Origin: Scenedesmus sp. ARA3
Lineage: Eukaryota > Chlorophyta > Chlorophyceae > Sphaeropleales > Scenedesmaceae
Direction: 5' to 3'
Assembly (NCBI GenBank): GCA_004335835.1
Contig: RWJK01000411.1
Coordinates: 250-45,976, forward strand
DNA: 45,727 bases
In this document: positions 32,201 to 42,585 of the stretch, piece by piece
Layout of the letters: each line of letters starts with the position of its first letter
How positions within the stretch are numbered: the first letter of the stretch is position 1
Program-made: the position numbers and the translations under genes
Notes under the pieces: generated by a model
What the model was told of the DNA's origin: nothing
Database searches by the model: none
The model's input: only the letters and a program-made list of their open reading frames with translations

Positions 32201-32977
32201 GTCTGCCGCACTGCTGATGGCATGTGCAGCTTTCTGCAAGCTACTGACAGAGCATTTCAAGAAGCTCGCTGCTAATTCTGCTGCAGGCAATGTGGCAATG
32301 CAGGGAGTCTGCCGCACAGCTGCTGTTGCTTAACGCTGCAACTGCTGCTGCTACCTGTCTGTCAGCTGAATGGCGTGTAGAGCACCAGGCCTGGAAAGCC
32401 TGCCAAGCTAGATCAGCCACAGGGCAAAACACAAAAGTCGGTTACAACACGAGCCTGTTGCTGCGCACCTCTGCCTGCTACCACAATGTAGGGCTCTGCT
32501 GCTTGACTGTCCTCCTTGCTGTTCAAAAACACATCGCCACTGGGCAGGCAGCGTCCAATGAAGTGCACTGCGAACGGGCAGAAGTACACGACAGTACAAC
32601 AGTTGAGCCAAGATGTTGGGCTGGCATTGCATGGCGTGCTGCGCCGCTGCTGATGATGATGTAGCATCTGCTGCACATGCAAGTGCACAGGCTGGGCTGC
32701 AGCATCTGTCAGCACGGACACATTTGCTTACACAGCAAAGGTGTTTATGAACAAAGCTGTGTCATCAAAGAATGCTTTTCAAACGATTCCTGCACTCACC
32801 GAGGCATCTGGCGTGCAGCATTGGAACCTCTCCTGAGCCTTCTGTCAGGATGTGCTTCAGCACACCCCCATCCTCCGTTACCTGGACGCAGTCCTCGGGA
32901 GGCGACAGAGGCACTGTTATGGGTGGTTGTGGTGGACCTGCATCCTGCTCATGTTCCTCGTGCGTTGGCTGCTCCAT
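29071..32977 (-). CDS. FKBP42: Membrane-anchored FKBP-TPR immunophilin, FKBP42/TWD1-like
   Basis: Seven exons on the complement: 32977-32800, 32567-32469, 31972-31782, 31208-31086, 30742-30590, 30247-30135 and 29500-29071, giving 428 residues. All junctions are GT-AG and in phase. Residues about 40-156 form an FKBP domain (DGGVLKHILTEGSGE, VHFIGRCLPSGDVF, TGLNLAVATMRAGERA, AYGYGEKGSFSFPSVPP). TPR helices follow (EERLEAAERRRKEGNALF, NPVYLNMAAVQLKQGDFAA, IKALFRRGKARAGMGRTVEA), then a charged helix, a Pro/Ala/Gln linker and a C-terminal anchor near residues 398-420 (LFALLAALLGWLGQLLGLV). This order matches plant FKBP42/TWISTED DWARF1 and animal FKBP8, which bind HSP90 through the TPR and act as membrane-tethered co-chaperones. 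The canonical FKBP Trp and Asp of the drug pocket appear replaced (TGLNLAV, VFLNS), so prolyl-isomerase activity is doubtful. Start ATG 32977 precedes an acidic leader. Confidence 0.92.
29816..30169 (-). repeat. Tandem duplication of the FKBP exon 6 3' end with its donor
   Basis: 43 bp at 30127-30169, covering the end of exon 6 and its GTGAGT donor, recur identically at 29816-29858, offset 311 bp. More diverged intron sequence around it (ACTATCAGCAGG, CAGCTA-AGC words) is duplicated in the same order, so the unit is about 300 bp. Confidence 0.88.
30970..31121 (-). repeat. Tandem duplication of the FKBP exon 4 3' end with its donor
   Basis: 41 bp at 31081-31121, encoding GKYTEALAKYAM plus the GTGAG donor, recur at 30970-31010 with two differences (GKFTEALAKYAM), offset 111 bp, inside the next intron. 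Confidence 0.88.
31661..31830 (-). repeat. Tandem duplication of the FKBP exon 3 3' end with its donor
   Basis: About 70 bp at 31761-31830, encoding the end of exon 3 (LMYEVDMIAWEPPAE) and its GTGAGG donor, recur at 31661-31730 (LVYEVGVIAWEPPAE), offset exactly 100 bp, in the following intron. Confidence 0.88.
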
Positions 32978-33296
32978 GACTGAGAACTCTCTCGTGTTGT
33001 GGTACAGACGATGCAAGCAAGCTGCGCTGCGGTTGATCAATGCGTCTGTTGCTTGCAAGATGATGCACGCATGCAAATGCGTATTCTGAAATGGATAGCA
33101 CCGTGCGCCGTGCAACGTACAAGAAACTCCTACCGTTGTAGAAGGAAGGCCGAGTGACTGACAATGTGACAGCTGTGAAGCTGCTTGTGGACGCTAACTA
33201 ATCAACCACTTTTTAGTATATGATAAGATCAACGAAATTGAGCTGCTGCTGAAGCCTTGCAGGAATGACAACCGCTTGATCAGTGCTGTACAGCAG
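32978..33296. promoter_or_regulatory. Shared head-to-head promoter region
   Basis: 319 bp separate the start codons of the FKBP-TPR gene (minus) and the ATP adenylyltransferase gene (plus, first ATG). Both promoters must lie within or overlap it, suggesting a bidirectional promoter (inference). An AT-rich stretch lies around 33200-33235. Confidence 0.4.
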
Positions 33297-35930
33297 ATGC
33301 AGGCTCTCATCACTTCAAGTCGTGTGCACAGCTTGCCTATTGCAAGGCCTAGGCACTGCTGCAGGCATCTGAATAAGGCAACAACGCGCTGCTCAGCTGC
33401 AGCAAGCAGCACAGGAGCAATGCCAGCTCAGGAGTGCTCTGTGCTATGGAGCAAGGTGCTGCAAGTGTACGACGCTGCGCAGGCCAGCGGAGCAGCGACA
33501 AAAACAGACACCCAGGTGACAATTGTTCAACTGCTGTGTAAACTCAACATCATGCAGCAAGCCATTCATCTACGAGGGGCTGTTGTTGGCTGGTGTTGAG
33601 GTTGCTGCCTGCTGGCGCTTGGCAGGTGACCACGTGCAGCGATGCTGGCGTCACGTTTGTGCTCAGGATTGCAGCCGCCCTCAAGGCAAAACCCAAGGGC
33701 CTGTCAGGCAGGTGAGGTTTAAAGCGTTGTGCATCCATTGCACGAGATACAAAGATGCGCAAGGCACACACACACAGCAGCGCTTTTCATATCCTCTGGC
33801 AGCAGTAGTGTGTACTTCACCTCCCCTAAGCCCTCGCGGTTGGTGTGCCATTCACCATCTCAACCATGATGCTTGTCCTTGCGCATGATCTGTGCATCTG
33901 ATGCAGCGCTGCTGGCCCAGCAGCAGCACCAGGCAGCCAGCCAAGCAGCCAGCAGCAGCAGCAGCAGCAGGGGCCCCCGCCCGGCTTCCGCAACCCGTTC
34001 CTGCCTTATGAGGAGGCACTGTGGGTGCAACACCTCTCGCCCAGCCACACGCTGCTGCTGAACAAGTTCAATGTGGTCCCACACCACGTGCTAGTCGTCA
34101 CGCGGCAGTTTGAGTCGCAGCAGGACCCTCTCAACGCACGCGACCTGGCAGCAACGCAGCAGGTGCGCTGCAGGCCAGACCTGCGCGCCAACAACGCACA
34201 CTCTAGCTTGCGGCAGCGATGTTGCGTTTGTATCATCGCACAGAGCTTTGGATAGGCAGGCACTGGTTGATCCTGCAGCAGCGGCATGCACCCACTGTTG
34301 TTCAGCGTACCTGCAGCCAGCCTTGGTAATGCAAGGTTCTGGTGCCTGTGCAACTTCTGCTTGCATGTCCCGTGCAGGTGCTGGCTGCCATGCCTCGCGG
34401 CGGCGTTGCATTCTACAACTGCGGGGAGCACTCAGGGCGCAGCCAGCCGCACAAGCACCTGCAGGTGTGATGCTGCAGGGGGCTAGCCAGTTGCTCTCAG
34501 TGTAAGCCGGCTGGGCAGATGTCCAGTAGTTTGACTGGACATAAGGCAGCTTGACTAGGGGTGTTGGCTTGGTAGGATACCGCCCCCTGCAGATGCTGTG
34601 GTGTTTCTGGCAGTGCTTCAAGCTGCCCGCAATGCGTGGATGTGCAGCTGTTGCAGGACACTTTGCAGTTGAGCTGCGAGCTTGATGCTGACAATTTTTT
34701 TCTGCCACACCAGATTGTGCCACTGCCTTTCAACGAAGAGGAACAGCAGCAGACTGGCGTTGCTCAGCCACCTGTGCAGCAGCTCATAAATGCAGCACAG
34801 GCAGCTGCTGGTGCACAGCCGCTGCAGCCATTCCCTGTGAGGCAGCTTCCCTTCAGGGCTTATGCAGTTGCGCTAGATAACAGGTGGGTGCTGCAGTCGT
34901 TGAGAATGTGCGCCGCTTTGAGGCAGGCACACCATGTGCTTTGTGCAGCGTTTGCTGGAGGAACAACAGGCAGGCACCATTCAGCATGCCAAAGGGCACG
35001 GCAGTGCATGCCCACCTGGATGCAGGCATCTACCTGCCAAAGCATGTACCTGCCAAAGCATCTATTTGCCAAAGCATCTACTTGCCAAAGCACATTGCGC
35101 TTGTGGGTGGCCGATGATTATAGGTGGCCATTTGAATCAGGCCCCCTCTGCTGCGCTTGCTGATGACCTGCACATGCCTGCCTGCTGCCTGCCTGCCTGC
35201 CTGCCTGCCTCGCAGCACAACTGCTGAGCAGTTGGAGGCAGCTGCCAGCCAGCTGCTGGCACACTGCCAGGCAGGGCTGCCTGCGCCTGTGTCATATAAC
35301 GTCATTGTAACAAGGGAGCTGATGCTCATGGTGCCGCGCAAGCAGGAGTCCTGCGGACGCATTGCCATCAAGTGAGTGCATGCAGGTTGCAGTGCGGAGT
35401 CGGCATGGCAGCAACCTTGGTGAAGGAAAGGAACATTGTACTGGCGCGCTCCATGCTGTGTTGTTGATGCCACTGCAGCAAGTAGTGTCAAGTTGTACTG
35501 TTGGGGCATGCCAAGGCCTGCACGTTCCGTCATCAGTCGACGGATGGATCAGAGTTTGATGCAACCGTTGCAGACGCCTTCTGCTTCCAGTGGAAGCACC
35601 TGCAGAGCATGTGAAGCTAACTGCTTTGCAAGCTGTTTTGATGGCATGCTGCAGCTTGAGCTCATGTGCAGACCGCATCACTAGACTGCTTACACACATC
35701 GAGATGCAAACCCTCCGTCAACATGTAACACCCCTGTTCACTCATTCTAGAACTACTGCTGCTGTGCCGTGGCATGCGCCGTCTACTTCTGCAGCTCGCT
35801 TGGCTTTGCTGGCACCATCCTGCTGCGCTCCCAGGATGACCTGCAGTTCGCGCAGCGGCAGGGGCCCATGAGCATGCTGGCTGAAGTGGGGCATCCGTGG
35901 AGCAGTGAGCCCGCAGAGGCAACAATTTGA
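33297..35930 (+). CDS. ATP adenylyltransferase (Ap4A phosphorylase)
   Basis: Seven exons: 33297-33515, 33626-33711, 33907-34162, 34378-34464, 34714-34883, 35216-35371 and 35795-35930, giving about 369 residues in one frame. The family phosphorolyses diadenosine tetraphosphate to ATP and ADP, or runs in reverse, and belongs to the GalT/HIT superfamily. Signature blocks in order are SKVLQVYDAAQASGA, NKFNVVPHHVLVVTR, GVAFYNCGEHSGRSQPHKHL (active-site HxHLQ), IVPLPF, APVSYNVIVTRELMLMVPR and SLGFAGTILLR. A seven-Gln run precedes GPPPGFRNPFLP near residue 120. The first about 40 residues (QALITSSRVHSLPIARPRHC) are Arg/Ser-rich and could target an organelle. An internal ATG at 33420 would give a cytosolic form of typical fungal length. 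Upstream in-frame sequence begins with TTG only, so ATG 33297 is the earliest start. Confidence 0.92.
35031..35093. repeat. 16-bp minisatellite, four copies
   Basis: Units close to TACCTGCCAAAGCATC begin at 35031, 35047, 35063 and 35079, within intron 5 of the ATP adenylyltransferase gene. A separate (CCTG)n tract runs up to that intron's acceptor at 35215. Confidence 0.9.
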
Positions 35931-36501
35931 GAGAAGCATCTTCTGTGGTGTTGGCTAGGCTAGTGATCAAATGAACCCGGGACACCACAGATGTGCCGAC
36001 AACCCAAGATCCTGATCCCGTGTACTTGCTCAATCTCCTGCAAGCAACCCTCTTTCGCTTTCTAGTTTTTATTGAGGGACGTATTCATTCGTGCTGTGCG
36101 CATCCAGGTGAATCAGTTGAACAGTTGTGTCCACCGGCCACACGGCGTACGTGCACGTGCGCTTCAGCTGTTTCTCTGGGCTCGACGTAGTTCACTATGG
36201 CTGAAAGATGTGCAACACAGTTTTCAAGGGGGAATCACTCTGCATATGCGGGCGTCAATGAGTGTTCGCAGGGACAAGACCCTGCACATCATGCCGCGTC
36301 GTCAACGGTTTGCTTCTGGCCTAATCCTTCAAAGTCCAAGTCGATAGCCATTCAGCGAGTGCCGAGCAACTTTGAATTGGCGAATGGTGCATGTCTTCAA
36401 CAATGAACGACGCTCAGTCATGCAACAGCTAGACTAGCCTGAGATATCGCAGTGCTGCGTGAGGCACCGTACGGAAAGCGATAGCAGCGGCACCAGCCAT
36501 C
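35931..36501. other. Intergenic region
   Basis: 571 bp between the ATP adenylyltransferase stop and the ATG of the first membrane-protein paralogue. It holds the 3' trailer of the former and the promoter of the latter. No ORF or repeat of note was seen. Confidence 0.5.
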
Positions 36502-38120
36502 ATGCTGTTAGGCTTCTCTGATACAAGAGCCGAGCAGGCGTTTCAGATTCATTATGGCTGGCCCGCGTGCGCAGTGGGCCTCGCCACAGCCTCCATGGGC
36601 TTGCTTGCTCATGCCATGTACCTGCTGCGCGCGCTGCTGCTGCCTGATGAGGTGTGTGCATTCGCTCCCCAATTCTGGCACTTTGCACCTTCAATGGCAG
36701 CTGGAGCATTCTATTTGACGCTGTATGCTCTGCTGGGATGGAGCCGCTTTGTTGTGGGCAGGGGATTGCACAGCGTGTGGCACCGCCTCCTGTTTGCAAC
36801 AGGTGTGCTGTTTTACAGCAGGCCCGGCAGCTGTGCTGCAGCAGGCTACTGCCAGATGCTGTGGCAGCACCGGCTGTTCCTAGTGCACTTGGTGGGAGCA
36901 GTAGCACGCGTGCCGTGTGGATGGTGTTGGTTTGGTGGTGCAGTCAGCTGGCTGGTGGCTGTTGCTGTTGATGTGGCGGACCCTGGTGTGGCATGCGAGT
37001 CGATTGTGTGTGTGCTGGCAGCATTTCAATATCAGGCAGCAGCAGATCCGTGGCAGTTGTTATATGACGTGCTGTACACCTCTGTCCGTAACAGCCGCGT
37101 GTTTGCTGTGGACGTGGTGCTGCCTGGCCTGCTGCTGACGTGGCTTGAGCTGAGGGCGCGCCGCGCCTGGTGGCAGCAGCAGCAGGCACGGCAGCAGCAG
37201 CTGCTGCTGCAGCTGCGGAGCGAGGCAGCGGCACACAAGAAGGAGCAGCAAGCAACAGCTGCGGCAGCAGCAGCTGCGTCACCACCACCAGCAGCAGTGC
37301 CGTCCAGCAGCCGTAGCAGCTGCAGCGCCATAGCAGCGCATGAAATGCAGCAGCAGCGGAAGCAGCAGCGGAAGCAGCAGCAGCAGCAGCCTGCGCCATC
37401 AACTGCAGCTAGCTCAGCTTCCAGGAAACATCATGTGCTCAGCGCTCAGCAACAGGCCGATGCAGGCAGTGCTGACTCTGTAGCACCGTTGCTTGATGCG
37501 GATGCAGCACCAGCACCAGCACAAGCTGCAGCGCCTGGCGGTGGCGCAGCTGCGAGCATGCGGCCAGCAGGCATGCCTCTGCACCGTGCTGCACTGGAGC
37601 TGCCTCTACAGAACCTGGCAAGTGTAGTGCCGGGTCAGCAGTTGCGCAGCGTGGTGTACCGCAGCCCGGTGAGGCGGTGCATCGCCAGCCTGAAGTTCAG
37701 CAAGAAGCCAGGCTCAGGTGAGCTAAGGAACAGTGGCTGGCAACGGCTTTTACAGGTACTGCATGCGCCTGCTGTTGGTGCGATGATGGCAGGCGAGGTG
37801 TTTTGGGACGGCGCTGCGCTGTGTTGACAGCTCACAAACCAACAGAGCAGGTTGATGCAGGATGCAGGATCGTGTCAGCAGTGCCTCTTGATATGATGGT
37901 CGTCTACTGCAGCAGCATGCTCGTTCAGTGCTGCTAGAGAGGTGTCAGGTTGCAGTTTTTAACTGCTGACAAGCTGCTGTGTCATTTTGTGAATGATGGT
38001 CGCTGCTGGCGCAGGCACACAAGACGGTACAGTGTTCCAGCGGCAGCTGGCAGCTGCAATTGCAGCTGCTGTGCAAGAGGCATCAGCTACAGCACGTGAT
38101 GCTGCTCATATTGCGCCTTC

Positions 38121-38160
<40 letters not shown>

Positions 38161-40269
38161 ACAGCAGTGATGGTCACAGACATGGCTGCCTTCCCTGGCT
38201 GCTGGCAGGTGGTCATGCACCTGGTGCTGCCGCAGAGCCAGTTTGTGGATGTCACGTGTGACAGCCAGCTGCAGCAGCTGCAGCAGCAGATGCAGCATGC
38301 AGCACTGGCAGTGCTGGCAGCCTACCCAGCAGACTGCAGCTTGCTGAGTGCACTGCTGCAGCCCGTCGTGTGTGGAGCTGCAGCAGCAGCAGCAGCAGCA
38401 ACAGCAACAGCAGCAGCGCTGCCAGTGATGGGATCAACCGGGGTGGCTTCGGCTGCTACCAGCAGTGCTGCTGCTGGTGCATTGGTGGTCGCTGCCATGC
38501 CTTGCGTGTACATGCAGCCTGTGGTGTTGGCTCTGCCAGACATCAGTGACAGCAGCAGCAGCAGCAGCAGCACAATTGACAGCAGACTTGCAGCTGGTGC
38601 CAATGCGGAGGCAGAGGTCAACGTGTGCATTGCGCAGTCAACTTTAACGCAGCTGCTGGCGGCTGGTCAGCGCAGTGTGCGTGTGGTGGTGACATCACCG
38701 CAGCCAGGGGAGCCACCGCTGCTTGATGAGACATGGCAGCTGCCACCAACTCCAGAAGCAGTGGCGGATGGTCTGCGCCTGCCTCTGCAGTTGCAATTCA
38801 GCAATGTGCAGCAGCACCTGCAGCAGGCAGTTGCATTGTCAGTGGTTGTATTAGCTGGTGGCAGGCCGGAGGGCGCTGCACACACTGCAGCACCAGCTGG
38901 TCTACATGCAGCGGGGACAGCAGACCACAACAGCACTCCACATGCACCTGCTGCAATCGTGGCGAAGCTGCCACTGCTATTGCTGCCCAGCGGTGCAGCA
39001 GCAGAGCTGCAGCAGCTGTCGACAGCACTGGCAGATGCAGGGATGCACCCAGCTGCAGCATACCAAGATCTGCTGCCGCTGCTGCAGGACCTGTCTGTTG
39101 TGCTTATGAACAGCAGCAGCAGGACCCATGTTCACGGCAGTGCAGCAGCACAGCAGCAGCAGCAGCAGCAGCCTCCTGGGCATGGGGAGCACGTGGAGAC
39201 CATGCTGCATGCTGTTACTGCTGCTCTGCGTGAGTGCTTTGAGGCTCAGGGCCTTGTGCATTGCAGGCAGCTGCTGCAGCTTGCAGGCACAGCTGTGCAA
39301 GATGCAGCATCAAGCCCAGCGGCGGCAGCGGCAGCGGCAGCAGCAGTTTTTGGCAGCGGCGGTGGTTGCACTGCAGCACCACCACCAGCAGCAGCAGCAG
39401 AAGACGGTTGCGGCATGGCATGTGATGTTGTGCCAGGTGACACCGCAGGCTCTGCAGCTGGCAGCAGCACCAGCAGCAACAGCGGCAAAAGTGTCGAGGT
39501 TTGCAAGCCCACTTGCAGCACCAGCAACCGCACCACCAGTGGCAGCCAAGAGGCAACAAGAGCAGCAGCAGGGCAGCAGCAGCAGCAGCAGTCTGGGCGG
39601 CAAACAGTAGAGGCAGCAGCGCTGCCAGTGGTGTTCCAGACGCTGCTGTGGGGCTTCCCTGCTGCTGCTGAGCCTGCATATCTGTCATACAAGGCTGCTG
39701 CGCTGCGCACCACAGACTTTCTGAGTGTGCTGTCATATGCTGTAGGGCTGACTGCCACAGTCGTCAAGCTCACGTGCTCAGAAAACAGCAGGCATGTGAT
39801 GTGCATTCTCGTGCTGCAGGCAGGTTTCCTGCTCATTCACGCCATCACGCATGCTGTGGTCTGGGCAGCAGGCACAGGTGTGGCGCAGCTTGTGGTGCTG
39901 CAGCAGTGGCGCAACACGCTGCTTGCAGGAAGCACTACACTGGCGATCTGCATGTTTGCTGCCACTTCAGTGTGGGGTGGGGTGTGGGCAGCTGCAAGTA
40001 TGGCAGATCAGATGGGGCAGAAGCCAGGCGTGTTATATTGGGTGTTTGTGGTTTATCGGCACGTTATGCAGCCGCGGCGGCTGCGCATAGGGCTGCTGCC
40101 TTCACTGCTGCTTGCTGCAGAGTATACAGCACTGGACCACGTGTACATGCGGCCGATTCTGCCGTGGTGGGGGGCTGTTGGAACACTGCTGATGGTGGCT
40201 GTGCACCTGGCACTAGCAGCAAGGCTTGAGCTTGGCATGCGCAGGAGCTTCGTGAGGAGCCGGCGATGA
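36502..40269 (+). CDS. Unrecognised two-exon multi-pass membrane protein, paralogue 1
   Basis: Exons 36502-37717 and 38015-40269 encode 1156 residues. The GTGAGC donor and GCAG acceptor give a phase-1 junction conserved in paralogue 2. I do not recognise the family. Residues 1-230 hold about four to five hydrophobic segments with conserved blocks (YGWPACAVGLATASMGLLAH, HRLLFATGVLFYSRPG, RVFAVDVVLPGLLLTWLELR). An Arg/Trp/Gln-rich helix (RARRAWWQQQQARQQ) and a long low-complexity linker follow, then YRSPVRRCIASLKFS. The second exon starts with a soluble region (FPGCWQVVMHLVLPQ, VNVCIAQSTL, GQRSVRVVVTSPQPGEP, YQDLLPLLQDLSVVL) broken by Q and A runs, and ends with about five hydrophobic segments (FLLIHAITHAVVWAAGTG, VVYRHVMQPRRLRIGLLPSL) and a basic tail. 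The layout suggests two membrane bundles joined by a large soluble middle, perhaps a sensor or transporter-like protein, but no function can be assigned. Confidence 0.85.
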
Positions 40270-40698
40270 CGTGAAAAGCCTTTGTACAAATAGGTTGAGA
40301 TCCTGTGCATCGATATTGTGTTGCTTCAATGGCTTTTGGGTCGAGCAGCCCCTGTGTTGTAACCCTGGACGTGTCCTTACGATTATGCAAATCCTGGAAG
40401 GGCTGAGTAGCCGGAGTCACAGTGGTCGCTTATATACGTACTGCTAGCATGGAATCAGTTTTTACAGAATCAATTGAATGCAAGTGTAGTGCTTGGATGA
40501 CAAAGTTGGCGTCGACATTGGACCGCGAACACTGAGCAGCCATCGCTCATCAAGGTGATTGCTGCACGCGTTGCCTATCAGCACGGTCGAACGTACATAT
40601 AGACTTAGTCTTATGCATACCTAATCATATCGCGGGCCTGCACCCACTGTTTTATCTATGGCGTGCACACTGCACTGCTCAAGGTGAACCTGGCGACG
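40270..40698. other. Intergenic region between the tandem paralogues
   Basis: 429 bp containing the 3' trailer of paralogue 1 and the promoter of paralogue 2. No ORF is supported. Confidence 0.5.
40358..40362 (+). terminator. TGTAA polyadenylation signal candidate
   Basis: TGTAA lies about 90 nt downstream of the stop codon of membrane-protein paralogue 1. Confidence 0.45.
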
Positions 40699-42550
40699 AT
40701 GAAGCTGGTTTTCCCTGATCGCAGAGAAGAGCGTGCATTTCAACTTAGCTATGGCTGGCCAGCGTGTGCTGTTGGCCTCGGAGCAGCGGTCATGGGCTTG
40801 CTGGTGCATGCCATGCTTGTGCTGCACGCTCTGCTGCTGCGTGATACCAAGCCTTTCACAAACGCCCAGATCTGGCACACTGCTGCGTCCGTGGCAACAG
40901 GAGCCGAGTATATGCTGATGTACGCGGTGCTGGGAAAGGAGCGGTTTGTGTTAACCAGAGGCATCCACAGCGTATGGTTACGTATGCTCTTTGCAACTGG
41001 CGTGCTATTCTACAGCAGGCCTGGCACATGTGCCGCAGCAGGCTACTGCCGCTTGCTGTGGCAGCATAGGCTGCTGCCTGTTCATATTGTTGGCGCGCTG
41101 GGCCGCAACACTTTTGGCATGTATTGGGTTGGTGGCGTTGTGAGCTGGCTCGCAGCTGTTGCTGTTGACGTGGTAGATCGCGATGTGACTTGTAAGTCTA
41201 TTATGTGTGTGCTAGCAGCACTGCAAAGTCAGGCTGCAGCTGATCCCAAGCTGCTGCTGCGCAGCATCCTCGCAACAGCTCTCCACAACAGCCGTGTGTT
41301 TGCTGTGGACGTGGTGCTGCCTGGCCTGCTGCTGACGTGGCTTGAGCTGAGGGCGCGCCGCGCCTGGTGGCAGCAGCAGCAGGCACGGCAGCAGCTGCTG
41401 CTGCTGCAGCTGCGGAGCGAGGCAGCGGCACACAAGAAGGAGAACGATGAAGCAGCTGCAGCTGCTGCTCCTGCAGCAGGACCTTCCTGCAGCGCAGCAC
41501 CACAACCACAGTCGTCGCTGCCGCCAGCACACCAGGATTCAATCAGCGCAGCAAGCAGCAATCCTTCCACTGAAGCAATAAATGCACACCTCCAGACACC
41601 TGCAACACCCGCTGCAGCAGCAGCAGCAGCAGCACCACCACCAGTACCAGCAGCTACAGTGCCATCATCAGCGGCAGCAGCACCAGCACCAGCACCGCCA
41701 CCTGCATTGCAGCCAGCAGCAGCGCCTGCTGGTGCTATGTCAATGCATGCAGGCGCTGCTGTTCCACTGCCAGCAGCTGTTTCAACGCATGCGCATGGTG
41801 CAGCAGCAGCACTGCAGCTGCCAGGCCAGCAGCAGCGCAGTGCGCTGTACCGCAGCCCTGTGCAGCGGTGCGTGGTGAGCCTCAAGTTCAGCGAAGCACC
41901 TGGCCCAGGTAAGAGGATATCCACAGGTGTGCTTTTCATACAGTGCTTGGTGATCAGCTTTGCAACAGGTGCAGAGATTCATTTCTCTGAAGGCTGCGCA
42001 AACATCAGGGGTCAGCCTGTTTACGTTTGCATTTGGACAGGAGCTGTGGGTGGAATCATTGTAGTTTGACGTGTGTTTGAAGCTGCTGGTGGGCGCAGCC
42101 GGCACTTGGGCATTGGCAGCAAGGCATCATGAACCCACAAGTGATGCTCTTTTCTGCTGTACTGCTTTATCTGCAGGGTCACAGGGCAATGCAATGTTCC
42201 AGCTGCAGCTGGCAGCTGCTGTCGAGGCTTCTGTGCTGGCAGCATCAGCTGCAACAGGTGATGCTGCCGGCAGTGCAGCTGCACAACAGCAGCAGCAGCA
42301 GCAGCAGACTGCGGTGATGGTGACAGGCGTGACTGCTTTCCCCGGCTGCTGGCAGGTGGTCATGCACCTGGTGCTGCCACAGGGAGCTGATCTGGGCAGC
42401 CAGCTGCAGCAGCTGCAGCAGCAGGTGCAGGAGGCAGCACAGGGAGTGCTGGCTGCTCATGCAGCATTTGCTGCAGACTGCAGGCTGATGAGTGCACTGC
42501 TGCAGCCACTTGTAGCTGAAGGCTACCAGGCAAGCGCTGGGCAAGCCACA

Positions 42551-42585
<35 letters not shown>

